Source: Vibrio crassostreae 9ZC13
Lineage (GTDB): Bacteria; Pseudomonadota; Gammaproteobacteria; Enterobacterales; Vibrionaceae
Assembly (NCBI RefSeq): GCF_000272045.2
Contig: NZ_AJYZ02000037.1
Span: 188,171 to 252,170, forward strand
DNA length: 64,000 bases
Reading direction: 5' to 3'
This document shows, one piece after another, positions 41,435 to 53,395 of the stretch (position 1 is its first letter; the number at the start of each line of letters is the position of its first letter). Made by a program: the position numbers and the translations under genes. The notes beneath the pieces were generated by a model, which did not search any database, was not told the origin of the DNA, and worked only from the letters and a program-made list of their open reading frames with translations.

Positions 41435-44400
41435 TTAAGCTTGAGAAGCTTTAACCTGAGCGTGTAGCTCTTGAACTGAAGTTACTGACGTTTTCGCGTC
41501 TGCAGTGTGCGCCATACAAGTCGCGAATGCAGCGTTTAGCGTAGTCGTGTAGTTAACTTTCTCAGCAAGTGCACCACGACGAAGAACTTTAGAATCTTCA
41601 ATCGCTTGACGGCCAGCTGCAGTGTTCACGATGTACGTATACTCGTTGTTCTTGATACGGTCAAGAATGTGAGGACGACCTTCGTGTACCTTGTTTACTA
41701 GACGTGGGTTGATGCCCGCTTCGCCAAGGATAACCGCAGTACCGTGAGTTGCGTCTAGCTGGTAACCAAGCTTAGATAGTTTAGATGCTAGGTCAACAAC
41801 ACGCTCTTTGTCGCCTTCGCGAACAGAAAGAAGTGCACGACCGCCTTCTGGGTAGATGTTACCACAACCCAATTCAGCTTTAGAGTATGCTTCTGCGAAC
41901 GTCGCACCAACACCCATAACTTCACCAGTAGAGCGCATTTCTGGGCCTAACAGTGGGTCAACACCAGGGAACTTGTTGAATGGAAGTACAACTTCTTTCA
42001 CTGAGTAGTAAGGTGGGATGATTTCTTTCGTAAAGCCTTGAGACTCTAGAGATTGACCCGCCATTACACGAGCGGCAATCTTAGCGATTGGCGCACCAGT
42101 TGCTTTAGATACGAATGGAACCGTACGTGCTGCACGAGGGTTAACCTCGATTAGGTACACTTCATTGTTCTTAACAGCAAACTGCGTGTTCATCAGACCA
42201 CGAACACCCAACTCGAACGCTAGCTTTTCAACTTGCTCGCGCATTACGTCTTGGATTTCTTGGCTTAGCGTGTATGCAGGAAGAGAACATGCTGAGTCAC
42301 CAGAGTGAACACCCGCTTGCTCGATGTGCTCCATAATACCGCCGATTACAACGCGCTCACCGTCACAAATCGCATCTACGTCTACTTCAACAGCGTCATC
42401 TAGGAAGCTATCAAGTAGTACTGGAGATTCGTTTGATACGCTAACTGCTTCGTTGAAGTAGCGACGTAGGTCTTGCTCGTCGTATACGATTTCCATCGCA
42501 CGACCACCAAGTACGTAAGAAGGACGTACAACAAGTGGGAAGCCGATTTCACGAGATTTCTCTACCGCTTGCTCCATTGTTGTTACTGTCGCGTTTTCTG
42601 GTTGAAGTAGGCCTAGACGGTCTACAGCAACTTGGAAACGCTCACGGTCTTCTGCACGGTCGATTGCGTCTGGGCTAGTACCGATGATTGGTACGCCAGC
42701 AGCTTCAAGAGCACGTGCCAGTTTAAGTGGCGTTTGACCACCGTACTGAACGATAACGCCTTTTGGCTTCTCAACACGAGCGATTGCTAGTACGTCTTCC
42801 AGAGTTACTGGTTCGAAGTACAGACGGTCAGACGTATCGTAGTCTGTAGAAACTGTCTCAGGGTTACAGTTAACCATGATAGTTTCGTAGCCATCTTCAC
42901 GTAGCGCTAGTGATGCGTGTACACAACAGTAGTCAAATTCAATGCCTTGGCCGATACGGTTTGGACCGCCGCCTAGAATCATGATTTTTTCTTTGTCTGT
43001 TGGGTTTGCTTCACACTCGTCATCGTAAGATGAGTACATGTAAGCCGTATCTGAAGAGAACTCAGCTGCACACGTATCTACACGCTTGTATACCGGGTGG
43101 ATATCGTATTGGTCACGTAGACGACGGATTTCGCTTTCCGCCACACCTAGAATCTTAGATAGGCGCGCATCAGCAAAACCTTTACGCTTAAGCTTGTTTA
43201 GCTCGTCTTTATTTAGACCAGCAAAGCCTTTCGCTTTAAGTTCTTGCTCTAGCTTAACGATGTCTTCGATTTGAACTAGGAACCAACGGTCGATTTGCGT
43301 TAGGTTGAATACACCATCTACCGACATACCAGCACGGAATGCGTCAGCGATGTACCAAATACGCTCTGCGCCAGCTTCTTTAAGTTCGTGACGGATAGTC
43401 GTTAGAGCATCTGGTGCGTCTAGGTCTACCATTTCGTCAAAACCAGTCGCGCCAACTTCTAGGCCGCGAAGTGCTTTTTGTAGAGATTCTTGTTGGTTAC
43501 GGCCGATAGCCATAACTTCACCAACCGACTTCATTTGCGTCGTTAGGCGGTCGTTAGCACCTGCAAACTTCTCGAAGTTAAAACGAGGAATCTTAGTTAC
43601 TACGTAGTCGATTGTTGGTTCGAATGATGCTGGAGTTGCGCCGCCAGTGATGTCATTCATTAGCTCGTCTAGCGTGAAACCAACAGCCAGTTTCGCTGCA
43701 ATCTTAGCGATTGGGAAACCTGTTGCTTTAGATGCTAGTGCAGAAGAGCGAGATACACGTGGGTTCATTTCGATGATAACCATACGGCCATCTTTCGGGT
43801 TGATACCAAACTGTACGTTTGAACCACCTGTTTCAACACCAATCTCACGCAGTACTGCTAGAGATGCGTTACGCATTAGTTGGTATTCTTTATCTGTCAG
43901 CGTTTGAGCTGGAGCCACAGTGATTGAGTCACCTGTGTGAATACCCATTGGGTCGAAGTTTTCAATCGCACATACGATGATGCAGTTGTCGTTTTTGTCA
44001 CGAACCACTTCCATCTCGTACTCTTTCCAACCGATAAGTGATTCATCGATAAGAAGTTCATTAGTTGGAGATAGATCCAAACCACGACGACAGATTTCTT
44101 CAAATTCTTCTTTGTTGTAAGCGATACCGCCACCAGTACCACCCATCGTGAACGATGGACGAATGATACAAGGGAAGCCAACCATGTCTAAAACTTTGTA
44201 AGCTTCTTCCATCGTTTTCGCTGTATCAGCAGTTGGACACTCAAGGCCAATTGCTTTCATTGCTTTATCGAAGCGTGAACGGTCTTCTGCTTTATCGATA
44301 GCGTCAGCCGTTGCACCAATCATTTCAACACCGAACTCTTCAAGAACGCCGTGCTTTTCTAGGTCTAGAGCACAGTTCAATGCAGTTTGGCCACCCATAG

Positions 44401-44665
44401 TAGGTAGAACTGCATCAGGCTTCTCTTTAGCGATGATGTTACGCACAACTTCCCATTGGATAGGCTCGATGTAAGTTGCATCTGCCATATCTGGGTCAGT
44501 CATGATTGTCGCTGGGTTCGAGTTCACAAGAATAACTCGGTAACCTTCTTCGCGAAGCGCTTTACAAGCTTGAGCACCAGAGTAATCGAACTCACATGCT
44601 TGGCCGATAACGATCGGGCCAGCACCTAGAATAAGAATACTTTTAATGTCAGTACGTTTTGGCAT
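41435..44665 (-). CDS. carB: Carbamoyl-phosphate synthase large subunit
   Basis: Makes carbamoyl phosphate for arginine and pyrimidines. 1076 residues (E. coli 1073), starting [26 protein letters not shown]. Two homologous ATP-grasp halves: carboxyphosphate (about 1-400) and carbamoyl-phosphate (about 555-935), each with its own glycine-rich loop ([10 protein letters not shown]; second half [10 protein letters not shown]). A C-terminal MGS-like allosteric domain (about 940-1076) would bind UMP, IMP or ornithine. Start ATG has GGAG nine bases upstream; carA ends 16 bases earlier. Confidence 0.97.
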   Translation of the reverse strand: MPKRTDIKSILILGAGPIVIGQACEFDYSGAQACKALREEGYRVILVNSNPATIMTDPDMADATYIEPIQWEVVRNIIAKEKPDAVLPTMGGQTALNCALDLEKHGVLEEFGVEMIGATADAIDKAEDRSRFDKAMKAIGLECPTADTAKTMEEAYKVLDMVGFPCIIRPSFTMGGTGGGIAYNKEEFEEICRRGLDLSPTNELLIDESLIGWKEYEMEVVRDKNDNCIIVCAIENFDPMGIHTGDSITVAPAQTLTDKEYQLMRNASLAVLREIGVETGGSNVQFGINPKDGRMVIIEMNPRVSRSSALASKATGFPIAKIAAKLAVGFTLDELMNDITGGATPASFEPTIDYVVTKIPRFNFEKFAGANDRLTTQMKSVGEVMAIGRNQQESLQKALRGLEVGATGFDEMVDLDAPDALTTIRHELKEAGAERIWYIADAFRAGMSVDGVFNLTQIDRWFLVQIEDIVKLEQELKAKGFAGLNKDELNKLKRKGFADARLSKILGVAESEIRRLRDQYDIHPVYKRVDTCAAEFSSDTAYMYSSYDDECEANPTDKEKIMILGGGPNRIGQGIEFDYCCVHASLALREDGYETIMVNCNPETVSTDYDTSDRLYFEPVTLEDVLAIARVEKPKGVIVQYGGQTPLKLARALEAAGVPIIGTSPDAIDRAEDRERFQVAVDRLGLLQPENATVTTMEQAVEKSREIGFPLVVRPSYVLGGRAMEIVYDEQDLRRYFNEAVSVSNESPVLLDSFLDDAVEVDVDAICDGERVVIGGIMEHIEQAGVHSGDSACSLPAYTLSQEIQDVMREQVEKLAFELGVRGLMNTQFAVKNNEVYLIEVNPRAARTVPFVSKATGAPIAKIAARVMAGQSLESQGFTKEIIPPYYSVKEVVLPFNKFPGVDPLLGPEMRSTGEVMGVGATFAEAYSKAELGCGNIYPEGGRALLSVREGDKERVVDLASKLSKLGYQLDATHGTAVILGEAGINPRLVNKVHEGRPHILDRIKNNEYTYIVNTAAGRQAIEDSKVLRRGALAEKVNYTTTLNAAFATCMAHTADAKTSVTSVQELHAQVKASQA

Positions 44666-44681
44666 TGTCTACTACTCCGAA

Positions 44682-45836
44682 TTACGCTGTGTGCTGTTTG
44701 ATTAGTTCAATAAAGTGGTCGAATAACGGCGCTGCGTCTTCTGGACCTGGGCTCGCTTCAGGGTGACCTTGGAAGCTGAATGCTGGTTTGTCTGTACGGT
44801 GAATACCTTGTAGAGAACCATCAAATAGTGATTTGTGCGTTGCACGCAGTGTCTCTGGAAGGGTTTCTTCGTCAGCAGCAAAGCCGTGGTTTTGCGAAGT
44901 AATCATCACAACATCACGATCTAAATCTTTAACCGGGTGGTTTGCACCGTGGTGACCAAACTTCATCTTCACTGTCTTAGCGCCTGACGCAAGAGCAAGA
45001 ATCTGGTGACCTAGACAGATACCGAAGATTGGTAAGCCTTTTTCTAGGAACACTTTTGTCGCTTCAATTGCGTAAGTACATGGTTCTGGGTCACCAGGGC
45101 CGTTTGAAAGGAAAACACCGTCTGGGTTCAGAGCAAGTACTTCTTCAGCTGAAGTCTCAGCAGGAACAACCGTTAGGCGGCAGCCGCGGTCAACAAGCAT
45201 TCGTAGGATGTTTCGTTTTGCACCGAAGTCATAAGCAACAACGTGGTATGGCAATTCTGAGTCTGCTTTCGCTTCAGGAAGTCCACCCGTAAGCGTCCAC
45301 GAACCTTGTTTCCATTGATACGCTTCTTTTGTTGTAACTTCTTTCGCAAGGTCCATACCTTTCAGGCCAGGGAATTCTTTTGCTTTAGCAAGAGCTAGAG
45401 CTTCGTCTAGGTTTCCATCGTTTACTGAAGAGCCAGCTACGATACAACCGTTCTGTGCGCCTTTTTCACGAAGAATACGCGTCAGCTTACGAGTATCGAT
45501 ATCAGCGATACCAACAACGTTTTGCGACTTAAGGTAATCAGAAAGGGATTGTTCATTACGGAAGTTAGAAGCGATTAGAGGGAGATCGCGAATCACAAGG
45601 CCTTGAGCGTGGATTGAAGAAGATTCTTCGTCTTCGGAATTGGTTCCGGTATTGCCAATGTGAGGGTAAGTAAGGGTAACGATTTGTTGAGAATAGGAAG
45701 GATCAGTGAGGATTTCTTGGTACCCCGTCATCGAGGTATTAAAAACGACTTCACCAACTGCAGAACCTACAGCGCCAATGGCTTCACCGTGAAATACTGT
45801 CCCATCTTCTAGGACGAGTAGTGCTGACTTCTTCAA
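44682..45836 (-). CDS. carA: Carbamoyl-phosphate synthase small subunit
   Basis: Glutamine amidotransferase subunit. 384 residues (E. coli 382). Class I GATase nucleophile in FGICLGHQ; oxyanion loop SNGPGDP; catalytic His and Glu in [11 protein letters not shown]. The start codon is TTG at 45836 with GGAGG five bases before it; E. coli carA also uses UUG. Upstream are a strong sigma-70 promoter (45943-45971) and an ARG-box-like site (45856-45873). First gene of carAB. Confidence 0.97.
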   Translation of the reverse strand: MKKSALLVLEDGTVFHGEAIGAVGSAVGEVVFNTSMTGYQEILTDPSYSQQIVTLTYPHIGNTGTNSEDEESSSIHAQGLVIRDLPLIASNFRNEQSLSDYLKSQNVVGIADIDTRKLTRILREKGAQNGCIVAGSSVNDGNLDEALALAKAKEFPGLKGMDLAKEVTTKEAYQWKQGSWTLTGGLPEAKADSELPYHVVAYDFGAKRNILRMLVDRGCRLTVVPAETSAEEVLALNPDGVFLSNGPGDPEPCTYAIEATKVFLEKGLPIFGICLGHQILALASGAKTVKMKFGHHGANHPVKDLDRDVVMITSQNHGFAADEETLPETLRATHKSLFDGSLQGIHRTDKPAFSFQGHPEASPGPEDAAPLFDHFIELIKQHTA

Positions 45837-45855
45837 GACAACCTCCAGAAATAAA

Positions 45856-45873
45856 AATGCATTAAAATTGATT
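45856..45873 (-). promoter_or_regulatory. ARG-box-like site upstream of carA
   Basis: 18-bp sequence with TGCAT-N4-ATTGA, matching the ArgR half-site consensus TGAAT-N4-ATTCA at eight of ten positions. Only one convincing box is seen; ArgR normally binds a pair. Confidence 0.35.
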
Positions 45874-45942
45874 TAATTTGCAAATCTACCTTCCTGCAAC
45901 ACCAAAAACTGCGTGTTTATGGAAATTAGACAAATTGGCGGT

Positions 45943-45971
45943 ATTTTAGTGATCTGCGTGATACGTGTCAA
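45943..45971 (-). promoter_or_regulatory. Sigma-70 promoter of carAB
   Basis: TTGACA (45966-45971), 17-base spacer, TAAAAT (45943-45948) on the minus strand: eleven of twelve consensus positions. Start predicted near 45936, leaving a leader of about 100 bases. Confidence 0.75.
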
Positions 45972-46296
45972 CATTTAACTCAAAAGAAATTAAACATTTG
46001 TAAGGACTAATTCAATTTACCCCCTCAAAGCTCCAAAAGTTCAACTTTCATACGCATTTAGCTCGAATATTACGATTTTCTAATTTTTACCCCTCATTTT
46101 AGCCAACCATAGAGTGATAAAAATATCAGCAACAAAACGCAATCGATAAATACCAAGAGAAAACATGACAATTTAAAGATCTAAAACAAAAAACATACTA
46201 AAGACCGCATAAACAGCATAGAAATGGAGTCAAAAAGGCGATAAGAAGAAAGTAGAAGGAAGATCGGAGAAGTGAGATTACTAAGGAAAAGGCACC
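45972..46296. other. dapB-carA intergenic space
   Basis: About 325 bases, A-rich on the plus strand, with no ORF and no hairpin beyond the dapB terminator at its left end. Probably upstream regulatory DNA of carAB. Confidence 0.4.
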
Positions 46297-46327
46297 AAAT
46301 AAAGAAAGCGCCGGCAATTGCCAGCGC
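46297..46327 (-). terminator. Terminator of dapB
   Basis: Minus-strand stem GCGCTGGC/GCCGGCGC (one G-T pair), AATT loop (46308-46327), followed by TTTCTTTATTT. Confidence 0.8.
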
Positions 46328-46339
46328 ATAAATATCTAT

Positions 46340-47185
<846 letters not shown>

Positions 47186-47256
47186 TTATCTCTTGCAGCA
47201 ACGTTCAATCGATTAATCTCTTTAAACTAACAACAATCTCAAACTCAGGCTAGCAA

Positions 47257-47655
47257 TTACGAAAACTCTTTTATTACTCGCTCTAAAATTGGCACATTTG
47301 CCTCTGGGAAGGCGTATTGATTCAATGATTCTAGGCTTACCCATTCACCTTGCTGACCTTCTTTACCATAAGGCTGCTCTTCAAAATCAGTCACGAGAAT
47401 GAAATCGAACTTAAGTGACTTATCCGTGTAATCAAATTCAAGATGCTCAAACAGAGACTGCTCGGTCACCTTGATACCGACCTCTTCATCAAGCTCGCGA
47501 GTCATCGCTTGCTCAATAGTTTCGCCCTCTTCAACCTTGCCACCTGGAAATTCCCAGAAGCCACCTTTGTGCTTGTCATCTGGACGCTTAGTGATAAAGA
47601 CCTGTGACTTATCTTGATTGAAGATAATACCCGCTACGATATGGATTCTTTTCAT
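47257..47655 (-). CDS. mutT: 8-oxo-dGTP diphosphatase MutT
   Basis: Nudix hydrolase that removes 8-oxo-dGTP. 132 residues (E. coli 129). Complete Nudix box GGKVEEGETIEQAMTRELDEEVGI, i.e. G-x5-E-x7-RE-x2-EE-x-G. Start ATG with AAGGA nine bases upstream. The neighbourhood secA-mutT is conserved in gammaproteobacteria; here a terminator and two repeats separate it from secA by 350 bases, so it likely has its own promoter. Confidence 0.95.
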   Translation of the reverse strand: MKRIHIVAGIIFNQDKSQVFITKRPDDKHKGGFWEFPGGKVEEGETIEQAMTRELDEEVGIKVTEQSLFEHLEFDYTDKSLKFDFILVTDFEEQPYGKEGQQGEWVSLESLNQYAFPEANVPILERVIKEFS

Positions 47656-47703
47656 TGATGGTGTTCCTTAATAAAACGCTGAACTCACATAGTCCCTAAA
47701 TAC

Positions 47704-47807
47704 GTCATCCTCAAGAAAGAGGAACGACTGAGTTGGGGATCTAAAACTACGCGAGCCTAACTAAACAAGATTCCCTACTACGCTCACTCCTCGCTATAGG
47801 GAATGAC
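47704..47807. repeat. Interspersed repeat-like element bounded by GTCATCC / GGAATGAC
   Basis: A 104-base segment between mutT and secA, ending in imperfect inverted termini (GTCATCC at 47704-47710, GGAATGAC at 47800-47807). Inside are CCTCAAGAAAGAGG at 47709-47722 and a CTACTACGCTCACTCCTCGC stretch at 47775-47794. Its make-up is unlike the surrounding DNA and recalls short repeats scattered through Vibrio intergenic regions. No second copy lies in this window. Confidence 0.5.
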
Positions 47808-47848
47808 AACTTCCTTGCGTAACAAAGTAAGCCATGAAATTTACATAC

Positions 47849-47875
47849 AAAAAGAGCCGCCTAAGCGACTCTTTA
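47849..47875 (-). terminator. Possible terminator downstream of secA
   Basis: AAAGAG/CTCTTT plus CGC/GCG around a CTAA loop with one mismatch (47851-47874), followed on the minus strand by a short T-run. Confidence 0.6.
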
Positions 47876-47904
47876 TATTCTATTTGTCAGTTTTATGAAG
47901 CTAA

Positions 47905-47991
47905 GTTGTAGTGTATGAGAGCAAGGCGGTGGCACGGAGCTTACGACTGTAAGTGAGTACCACCAACGCAGCTATCATGCGCTACAGCAAC
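47905..47991. repeat. Long imperfect palindrome (87 nt) after secA
   Basis: Arms GTTG.TAG.G.ATGA.AGC...GGTGG...CTTAC (47905-47944) and their complement (47949-47991) close on a four-base loop GACT. Several mismatches and small bulges. It starts 13 bases after the secA stop. Looks like a REP/MITE-type Vibrio repeat; could also act on the secA mRNA 3' end. Confidence 0.6.
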
Positions 47992-48003
47992 GATTCATTA
48001 AAC

Positions 48004-50730
48004 TTACGCGATTTTACCGTGACACTGCTTGTACTTCTTACCGCTACCACATGGGCATGGCTCGTTACGGCCAACTTTACGCTCGTCACGCACTACCGTT
48101 TGTGGAGATGCCGCTTCAGCTTCATCGTCAGCTAGCTGGTTTTCAGCTGTTGCATGTTGCGCTTGTGCACGACGCGCCGCTTCTTCAGCTTGAGCTTGAC
48201 GTTGAGCTTCCATCTTTTCAACTTCTTCTTGTTGCTGAACGCGCACTTTAGAAAGGATGGTAACAACGTCTGTTTTCAGTACATCTAGTAGGCCTTCAAA
48301 CAGTTCAAACGACTCGCGCTTGTACTCTTGTTTCGGGTTCTTCTGAGCATAACCACGTAAGTGGATACCTTGACGAAGGTGATCCATCGCAGCCAAGTGC
48401 TCTTTCCAAAGGCCGTCTAGCGTTTGTAGCATCACAGATTTCTCGAAGTTACGCAGTACTTGAGCACCAACCACTTCTTCTTTCTGTTTGTACGAATCAA
48501 CCGCCATAGCAAGAATACGCTCACGCAATGCTTCTTCATAAAGCTTGTCGTCTTCGTCTAACCAACCTTGAATATCAAAGTCTAGATCGAAGTCATTCTT
48601 CAGACGATCTTGCAGACCCGCGATATCCCACATATCTTCAAGAGACTGAGGTGCGATGTATTCATCAATCACTGATGCCAATACATCTTCACGGTTGTGT
48701 TCGATCATCTCGCTGATATCGTCAGAGCTCATCAGTTCATCACGAAGCTCATAAACCACTTTACGTTGGTCATTGGCTACATCATCGTACTCAAGAAGCT
48801 GCTTACGAATATCGAAGTTACGACCTTCAACTTTACGTTGTGCTTTTTCAATTGAGCGAGAAAGCATCTTAGATTCGATCGCTTCGCCTTCGTCCATACC
48901 ACTTTGGATAAGACCAGCCATACGATCCGATGTGAAGATACGTAGCAGAGAATCTTCCATTGATAGGTAGAAACGAGAAGAACCCGCATCACCTTGACGA
49001 CCAGAACGACCACGTAGCTGGTTGTCGATACGGCGAGATTCATGACGCTCAGTACCAATGATGTGCAGACCACCTGACTCAAGCACTTTATCGTGGATTA
49101 CTCTCCAGTCAGCTTTGATCTTCTCGATCTGCTCTTTGGTTGGATTCTCTAGCTTCTCAACTTGTGCCTGCCAGCTACCACCTAATACGATATCGGTACC
49201 ACGACCAGCCATGTTAGTTGCGATAGTTACCGCACTCGGCATACCAGCTTGTGCAACGATCTCTGCTTCCATTTCGTGGAATTTAGCATTTAGAACGCTG
49301 TGCTTAATTTTTGCTTTTTTCAGTGCGTTAGACAGTAGTTCAGACTTCTCGATAGAAACCGTACCAACCAATGATGGCTGACCAGCAGCTACACGGTCTT
49401 TGATGTCTTCAATGATCGCATTGAACTTGTCTTCTTCGGTACGATAAACCACATCTGGCATATCGTTACGAACCATAGGCTTGTTGGTTGGGATAACCAC
49501 TGTTTCTAGGCCGTAGATAGACTGAAATTCGAAAGCTTCTGTATCGGCTGTACCTGTCATACCTGACAGTTTTTCGTATAGACGGAAGAAGTTCTGGAAT
49601 GTAATCGATGCTAGCGTCTGGTTTTCATTCTGAATCTTCACACCTTCTTTAGCTTCAACAGCTTGGTGTAAACCTTCAGACCAACGACGACCTGGCATAG
49701 TACGACCAGTATGTTCATCAACGATAACCACTTCGCCTTCTTCAGTAACGATGTAGTCGACGTCTTTCTCAAACAGTACGTGTGCACGCAGCGCTGCATT
49801 AACATGGTGCAATAGGCTGATATTAGTTGGAGAGTAAAGCGTGTCACCCTCTTCCATCAGGCCGTTTTTGACCATTAGCTCTTCTACAAATTCTTGACCG
49901 TTTTCAGTCAGGTGAACCTGTTTCGATTTCTCGTCCATGGTGTAGTGACCTTCACCACGGTACTCTTCAGAATCTTCTTTATCTTGGCGCTCAAGGTTAG
50001 GGATCAACGTGTTAATACGCGTGTAAAGATCTGAACTATCTTCAGCTGGGCCAGAGATAATAAGTGGAGTACGAGCTTCATCGATTAAGATTGAGTCAAC
50101 CTCATCGACAACAGCAAAGAAGCGCTCACGTTGAACACGATCTTCAGCACGGAAAGCCATGTTGTCACGTAGGTAATCGAAGCCAAACTCGTTGTTTGTT
50201 CCGTATAGGATATCCGCTTGGTACGCTTCTTTCTTCTCTGGTGGAGCCATGTTTGGCACGTTTACGCCAACAGTCATACCAAGGAATTCAAATAATGGGC
50301 GGTTTGTTTCCGCATCACGCTTCGCTAGGTAGTCGTTCACCGTTACTACGTGAACACCTTTGCTAGGTAGGGCGTTAAGATAAGCTGGTAGGGTTGCTGT
50401 AAGAGTCTTACCTTCACCAGTACGCATTTCTGCAATTTGGCCAGCATTTAGAACCATGCCACCAATCATTTGCACGTCAAAGTGACGCATGCCGTAAACA
50501 CGCTTAGACGCTTCACGTACCGTAGCAAATGCTTCAGGTAGAAGTTGGTCTAGCGATTCACCTTTATCTAAGCGCTCACGAAATTCAACCGTTTTTGCTT
50601 TTAGTTCTTCGTCTGAAAGTGCTTCAAACGTTGGTTCGAAGTTATTAATTTCTTTTACAATTTTTCTAAGGCGGCGCAGTGTTCTGTCATTGCGACTGCC
50701 AATTACCTTTGTCAGCAGCTTAGTAATCAT
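48004..50730 (-). CDS. secA: Protein translocase ATPase SecA
   Basis: Motor of Sec export. 908 residues (E. coli 901). Walker A MRTGEGKT near residue 105, Walker B-type [14 protein letters not shown], preprotein-binding region, second NBD with [23 protein letters not shown], and the C-terminal zinc finger [13 protein letters not shown]. The C-terminal linker is rich in Gln/Ala/Glu ([16 protein letters not shown]). Just upstream there is no secM gene, so the E. coli arrest-peptide control is not present here. Confidence 0.97.
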   Translation of the reverse strand: MITKLLTKVIGSRNDRTLRRLRKIVKEINNFEPTFEALSDEELKAKTVEFRERLDKGESLDQLLPEAFATVREASKRVYGMRHFDVQMIGGMVLNAGQIAEMRTGEGKTLTATLPAYLNALPSKGVHVVTVNDYLAKRDAETNRPLFEFLGMTVGVNVPNMAPPEKKEAYQADILYGTNNEFGFDYLRDNMAFRAEDRVQRERFFAVVDEVDSILIDEARTPLIISGPAEDSSDLYTRINTLIPNLERQDKEDSEEYRGEGHYTMDEKSKQVHLTENGQEFVEELMVKNGLMEEGDTLYSPTNISLLHHVNAALRAHVLFEKDVDYIVTEEGEVVIVDEHTGRTMPGRRWSEGLHQAVEAKEGVKIQNENQTLASITFQNFFRLYEKLSGMTGTADTEAFEFQSIYGLETVVIPTNKPMVRNDMPDVVYRTEEDKFNAIIEDIKDRVAAGQPSLVGTVSIEKSELLSNALKKAKIKHSVLNAKFHEMEAEIVAQAGMPSAVTIATNMAGRGTDIVLGGSWQAQVEKLENPTKEQIEKIKADWRVIHDKVLESGGLHIIGTERHESRRIDNQLRGRSGRQGDAGSSRFYLSMEDSLLRIFTSDRMAGLIQSGMDEGEAIESKMLSRSIEKAQRKVEGRNFDIRKQLLEYDDVANDQRKVVYELRDELMSSDDISEMIEHNREDVLASVIDEYIAPQSLEDMWDIAGLQDRLKNDFDLDFDIQGWLDEDDKLYEEALRERILAMAVDSYKQKEEVVGAQVLRNFEKSVMLQTLDGLWKEHLAAMDHLRQGIHLRGYAQKNPKQEYKRESFELFEGLLDVLKTDVVTILSKVRVQQQEEVEKMEAQRQAQAEEAARRAQAQHATAENQLADDEAEAASPQTVVRDERKVGRNEPCPCGSGKKYKQCHGKIA

Positions 50731-51064
50731 GTGCTTGGAATCTCTTCGTTCTCAGATCGTCCGCGATCTATTTTAAATGCCGTCAGTGTCTCTACTAGCT
50801 ATGAACTAGTCTTCAGTTACTAACCAAGGATACTGAGATAAATCTAGTATCTTTGATATTGTACTTGAGAGTAGAGTTTTCAAGGCTTGAGTTAAAATTA
50901 ATGCCCTTTAGTGTAAGTAATTTTCACACCAACAACCATTTATAACCCCATTTGTTTGATGTGCTTGGAACTTTTCTTTCTAATTGCTGATGGATTAGCC
51001 AGACTGCAGCTCATTGGGAGACAACTTTCGGATGTTGACGATACTGTATCTGGAAAATAGATAC
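50731..51064. other. Gene-free secA upstream region
   Basis: About 330 AT-rich bases between secA and the lpxC terminator. No SecM-like or DUF721/DciA-like ORF. A perfect 12-base direct repeat ATGTGCTTGGAA occurs at 50729-50740 (overlapping the secA start) and 50959-50970, exactly 230 bases apart, each followed by a pyrimidine-rich stretch. A 13-codon ORF lies within it on the minus strand, without a convincing ribosome site. Confidence 0.5.
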
Positions 51065-51091
51065 AAAAAAACCAGGTCAATGACCTGGTTT
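51065..51091 (-). terminator. Terminator of lpxC
   Basis: Palindrome ACCAGGTCA/TGACCTGGT (51071-51079 with 51081-51089); on the minus strand followed by six T residues. It ends the dcw/lpxC transcript ahead of secA. Confidence 0.88.
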
Positions 51092-51120
51092 TCGAAATCT
51101 TATATTGCTGTAAACAACAA

Positions 51121-52038
51121 TTACGCTAGAACCATTCCTGGTTCAGCAAATGCAACAGGAGAGCCTACTTCTTCTTCGAATGTTGCCCATTCCCAAGCTT
51201 CTGCGTCAGCAAGTACTGCACGTAGTAGTTGGTTGTTTAGGCCGTGACCTGATTTGTATGCACGAAACTCACCAATAATAGCGTGTCCACACATGTACAA
51301 GTCACCAATCGCATCTAGTACTTTATGAGTTACGAACTCATTGTCAAAACGTAGACCTTCTTCATTAAGAATTCGGTATTCGTCCAGTACGATAGCATTA
51401 TCAAAGCTACCGCCAAGTACTAGGTTTTGAGATTGTAGATACTCAATGTCGCGCATGAAGCCGAAAGTACGAGCGCGAGAAATTTCTTTCACAAAACCTT
51501 GTGAAGAGAAATCAAACAACAAACGTTGCTCATCAGATTCAATAGCTGGGTGGTTAAAGTCGATCTCAAAGTCCATACGGAAGCCGTTAAATGGAACAAA
51601 TTCTGCCCACTTATCGCCATCTTCAAAACGGATAGGCTTTTTGATACGAATAAAACGCTTCGCTGCATTCAGTGTTTCTACACCCGCTTGCTGTAGCAAG
51701 TATACGAATGGGCTTGCGCTACCATCCATAATTGGGATCTCAGGTGCATCTACTTCAACAATAATGTTGTCGATGCCCATACCCGCTAAAGCTGCGTTAA
51801 GGTGTTCCACTGTAGAGATACGTACGCCTTCGTCATTAACAAGAGCTGTACATAGCATAGTGTCACGAACTGACGCTGGATCAGCTGGGAAATCTACAGG
51901 TGGATTTACATCTGTACGACGATAAACAATACCTGTATTTGCAGCTGCCGGGCGAAGAGTAAGTGTGACTTTACGACCAGAGTGGAGACCCACACCAGTT
52001 GTTTTCACAATTTCTTTCAGAGTACGTTGTCTGATCAT
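51121..52038 (-). CDS. lpxC: UDP-3-O-acyl-N-acetylglucosamine deacetylase
   Basis: Zinc enzyme, first committed step of lipid A synthesis. 305 residues, as in E. coli. Starts [21 protein letters not shown]; zinc ligands in [10 protein letters not shown] and [10 protein letters not shown]; catalytic His near the C-terminus ([14 protein letters not shown]). GAGG lies seven bases before the ATG. The C-terminus ([16 protein letters not shown]) ends in small hydrophobic residues, as in the E. coli protein, where the tail directs FtsH degradation. Confidence 0.96.
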   Translation of the reverse strand: MIRQRTLKEIVKTTGVGLHSGRKVTLTLRPAAANTGIVYRRTDVNPPVDFPADPASVRDTMLCTALVNDEGVRISTVEHLNAALAGMGIDNIIVEVDAPEIPIMDGSASPFVYLLQQAGVETLNAAKRFIRIKKPIRFEDGDKWAEFVPFNGFRMDFEIDFNHPAIESDEQRLLFDFSSQGFVKEISRARTFGFMRDIEYLQSQNLVLGGSFDNAIVLDEYRILNEEGLRFDNEFVTHKVLDAIGDLYMCGHAIIGEFRAYKSGHGLNNQLLRAVLADAEAWEWATFEEEVGSPVAFAEPGMVLA

Positions 52039-52134
52039 CTGCTTGCCTCGTTATCAGTGCTACAAATCACGGTCAGTATTTACCGACCGCGAATTTTACC
52101 ATTAATTCGACGATAGTCAAATTTTGGGTATTTG

Positions 52135-53364
52135 TTAATCAGCCTGACGTCGTAAGAATGCTGGAATATCTAAGTATCCACTCTCTTTCTCAGCCTTAGG
52201 TGCTGCACTTTGGCTAGCGCCTGTACCTGAAGAAACAGGTGACGTTGTTGGCTGCGGCTTAACTTGAGGTTTAACCTCAGTTTTTTCTTGCAATGGTTGT
52301 GCCACTTTCTCTTCCACTTTTGGTGCAGTTTGAGCCGCTACCTGTGGTTGAGGAGTTGGTGCAACCTTAGCTTTACCACCAGCAACTAATGTAATGTCTG
52401 GTTTTTTCTCTGTGCCGATACCTGTTGCTACAACAGTTACACGGATTTCATCCGTCATATCAGGGTCTAGAGAAGTACCAATCACAACTGTTGCGTTATC
52501 AGATGCGAATGCCTTAACTGTATTACCTACTGTTTCGAATTCATCTAGACGCATATCTAGGCCTGCTGTGATGTTCACAAGAACGCCACGTGCGCCAGCT
52601 AGGTCGATGTCTTCTAGTAGTGGGCTAGAAATTGCCGTTTCAGCAGCTTCTTCAGCACGGTCTTCACCTTTTGCGATACCGCTACCCATCATTGCATGAC
52701 CCATCTCAGACATTACGGTGCGAACATCCGCGAAATCGACGTTAATCATACCAGGGCGAGTAATTAGCTCAGCGATACCTTGTACAGCGTTTTTAAGTAC
52801 ATCATTGGCACTTGCGAAAGCTTCTAGCAGAGTTACGCCGCGGCCAAGTACTTTAAGTAGCTTTTCATTTGGAATCGTAATTAATGAGTCCACATGTTTA
52901 GAAAGCTCTTCAATACCTTGCTCAGCAAACGCTAAACGCTTTTTGCCTTCAAAGCTAAATGGCTTAGTTACAACAGCAACCGTCAGCACACCCAACTCTT
53001 TCGCAACTTCAGCAATAACTGGAGCAGCACCTGTACCAGTACCGCCGCCCATACCAGCTGCGATAAATACCATATCGGCGCCAGTTAGAACTTCTTTAAT
53101 TCTTTCTCGATCTTCGAGAGCTGCATCACGGCCTACTTGTGGGTTTGCACCAGCGCCCAAACCTTTAGTGATATCACCACCAATTTGGATCACGCTGCTC
53201 ACGCTTGTTTTACGAAGTGCTTGTGCATCAGTGTTAACACTGATGAATTCTACGCCTTCGATTGATTCACGTACCATGTGCTCAACAGCGTTACCGCCAC
53301 CGCCACCAACTCCAACGACTTTAATTACTGCATCGTCAGACATTTCCATCATCGGTTCAAACAT
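52135..53364 (-). CDS. ftsZ: Cell division protein FtsZ
   Basis: Tubulin-like GTPase forming the Z-ring. 409 residues. Starts [27 protein letters not shown]; tubulin signature GGGTGTG at 106-112; T7 loop region NVDFADVR. A variable Pro/Gln/Lys-rich linker (about 320-395) leads to the conserved tail [11 protein letters not shown] that binds FtsA and ZipA. GGAG lies seven bases before the ATG. Confidence 0.98.
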   Translation of the reverse strand: MFEPMMEMSDDAVIKVVGVGGGGGNAVEHMVRESIEGVEFISVNTDAQALRKTSVSSVIQIGGDITKGLGAGANPQVGRDAALEDRERIKEVLTGADMVFIAAGMGGGTGTGAAPVIAEVAKELGVLTVAVVTKPFSFEGKKRLAFAEQGIEELSKHVDSLITIPNEKLLKVLGRGVTLLEAFASANDVLKNAVQGIAELITRPGMINVDFADVRTVMSEMGHAMMGSGIAKGEDRAEEAAETAISSPLLEDIDLAGARGVLVNITAGLDMRLDEFETVGNTVKAFASDNATVVIGTSLDPDMTDEIRVTVVATGIGTEKKPDITLVAGGKAKVAPTPQPQVAAQTAPKVEEKVAQPLQEKTEVKPQVKPQPTTSPVSSGTGASQSAAPKAEKESGYLDIPAFLRRQAD

Positions 53365-53395
53365 GTGTTATCTCCGTTTTTTCCTGCAACTCAGG

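Noticed and set aside
51446..51925. 159-codon open frame opposite lpxC
   Set aside because: Antisense shadow of lpxC; no family resemblance or ribosome site.
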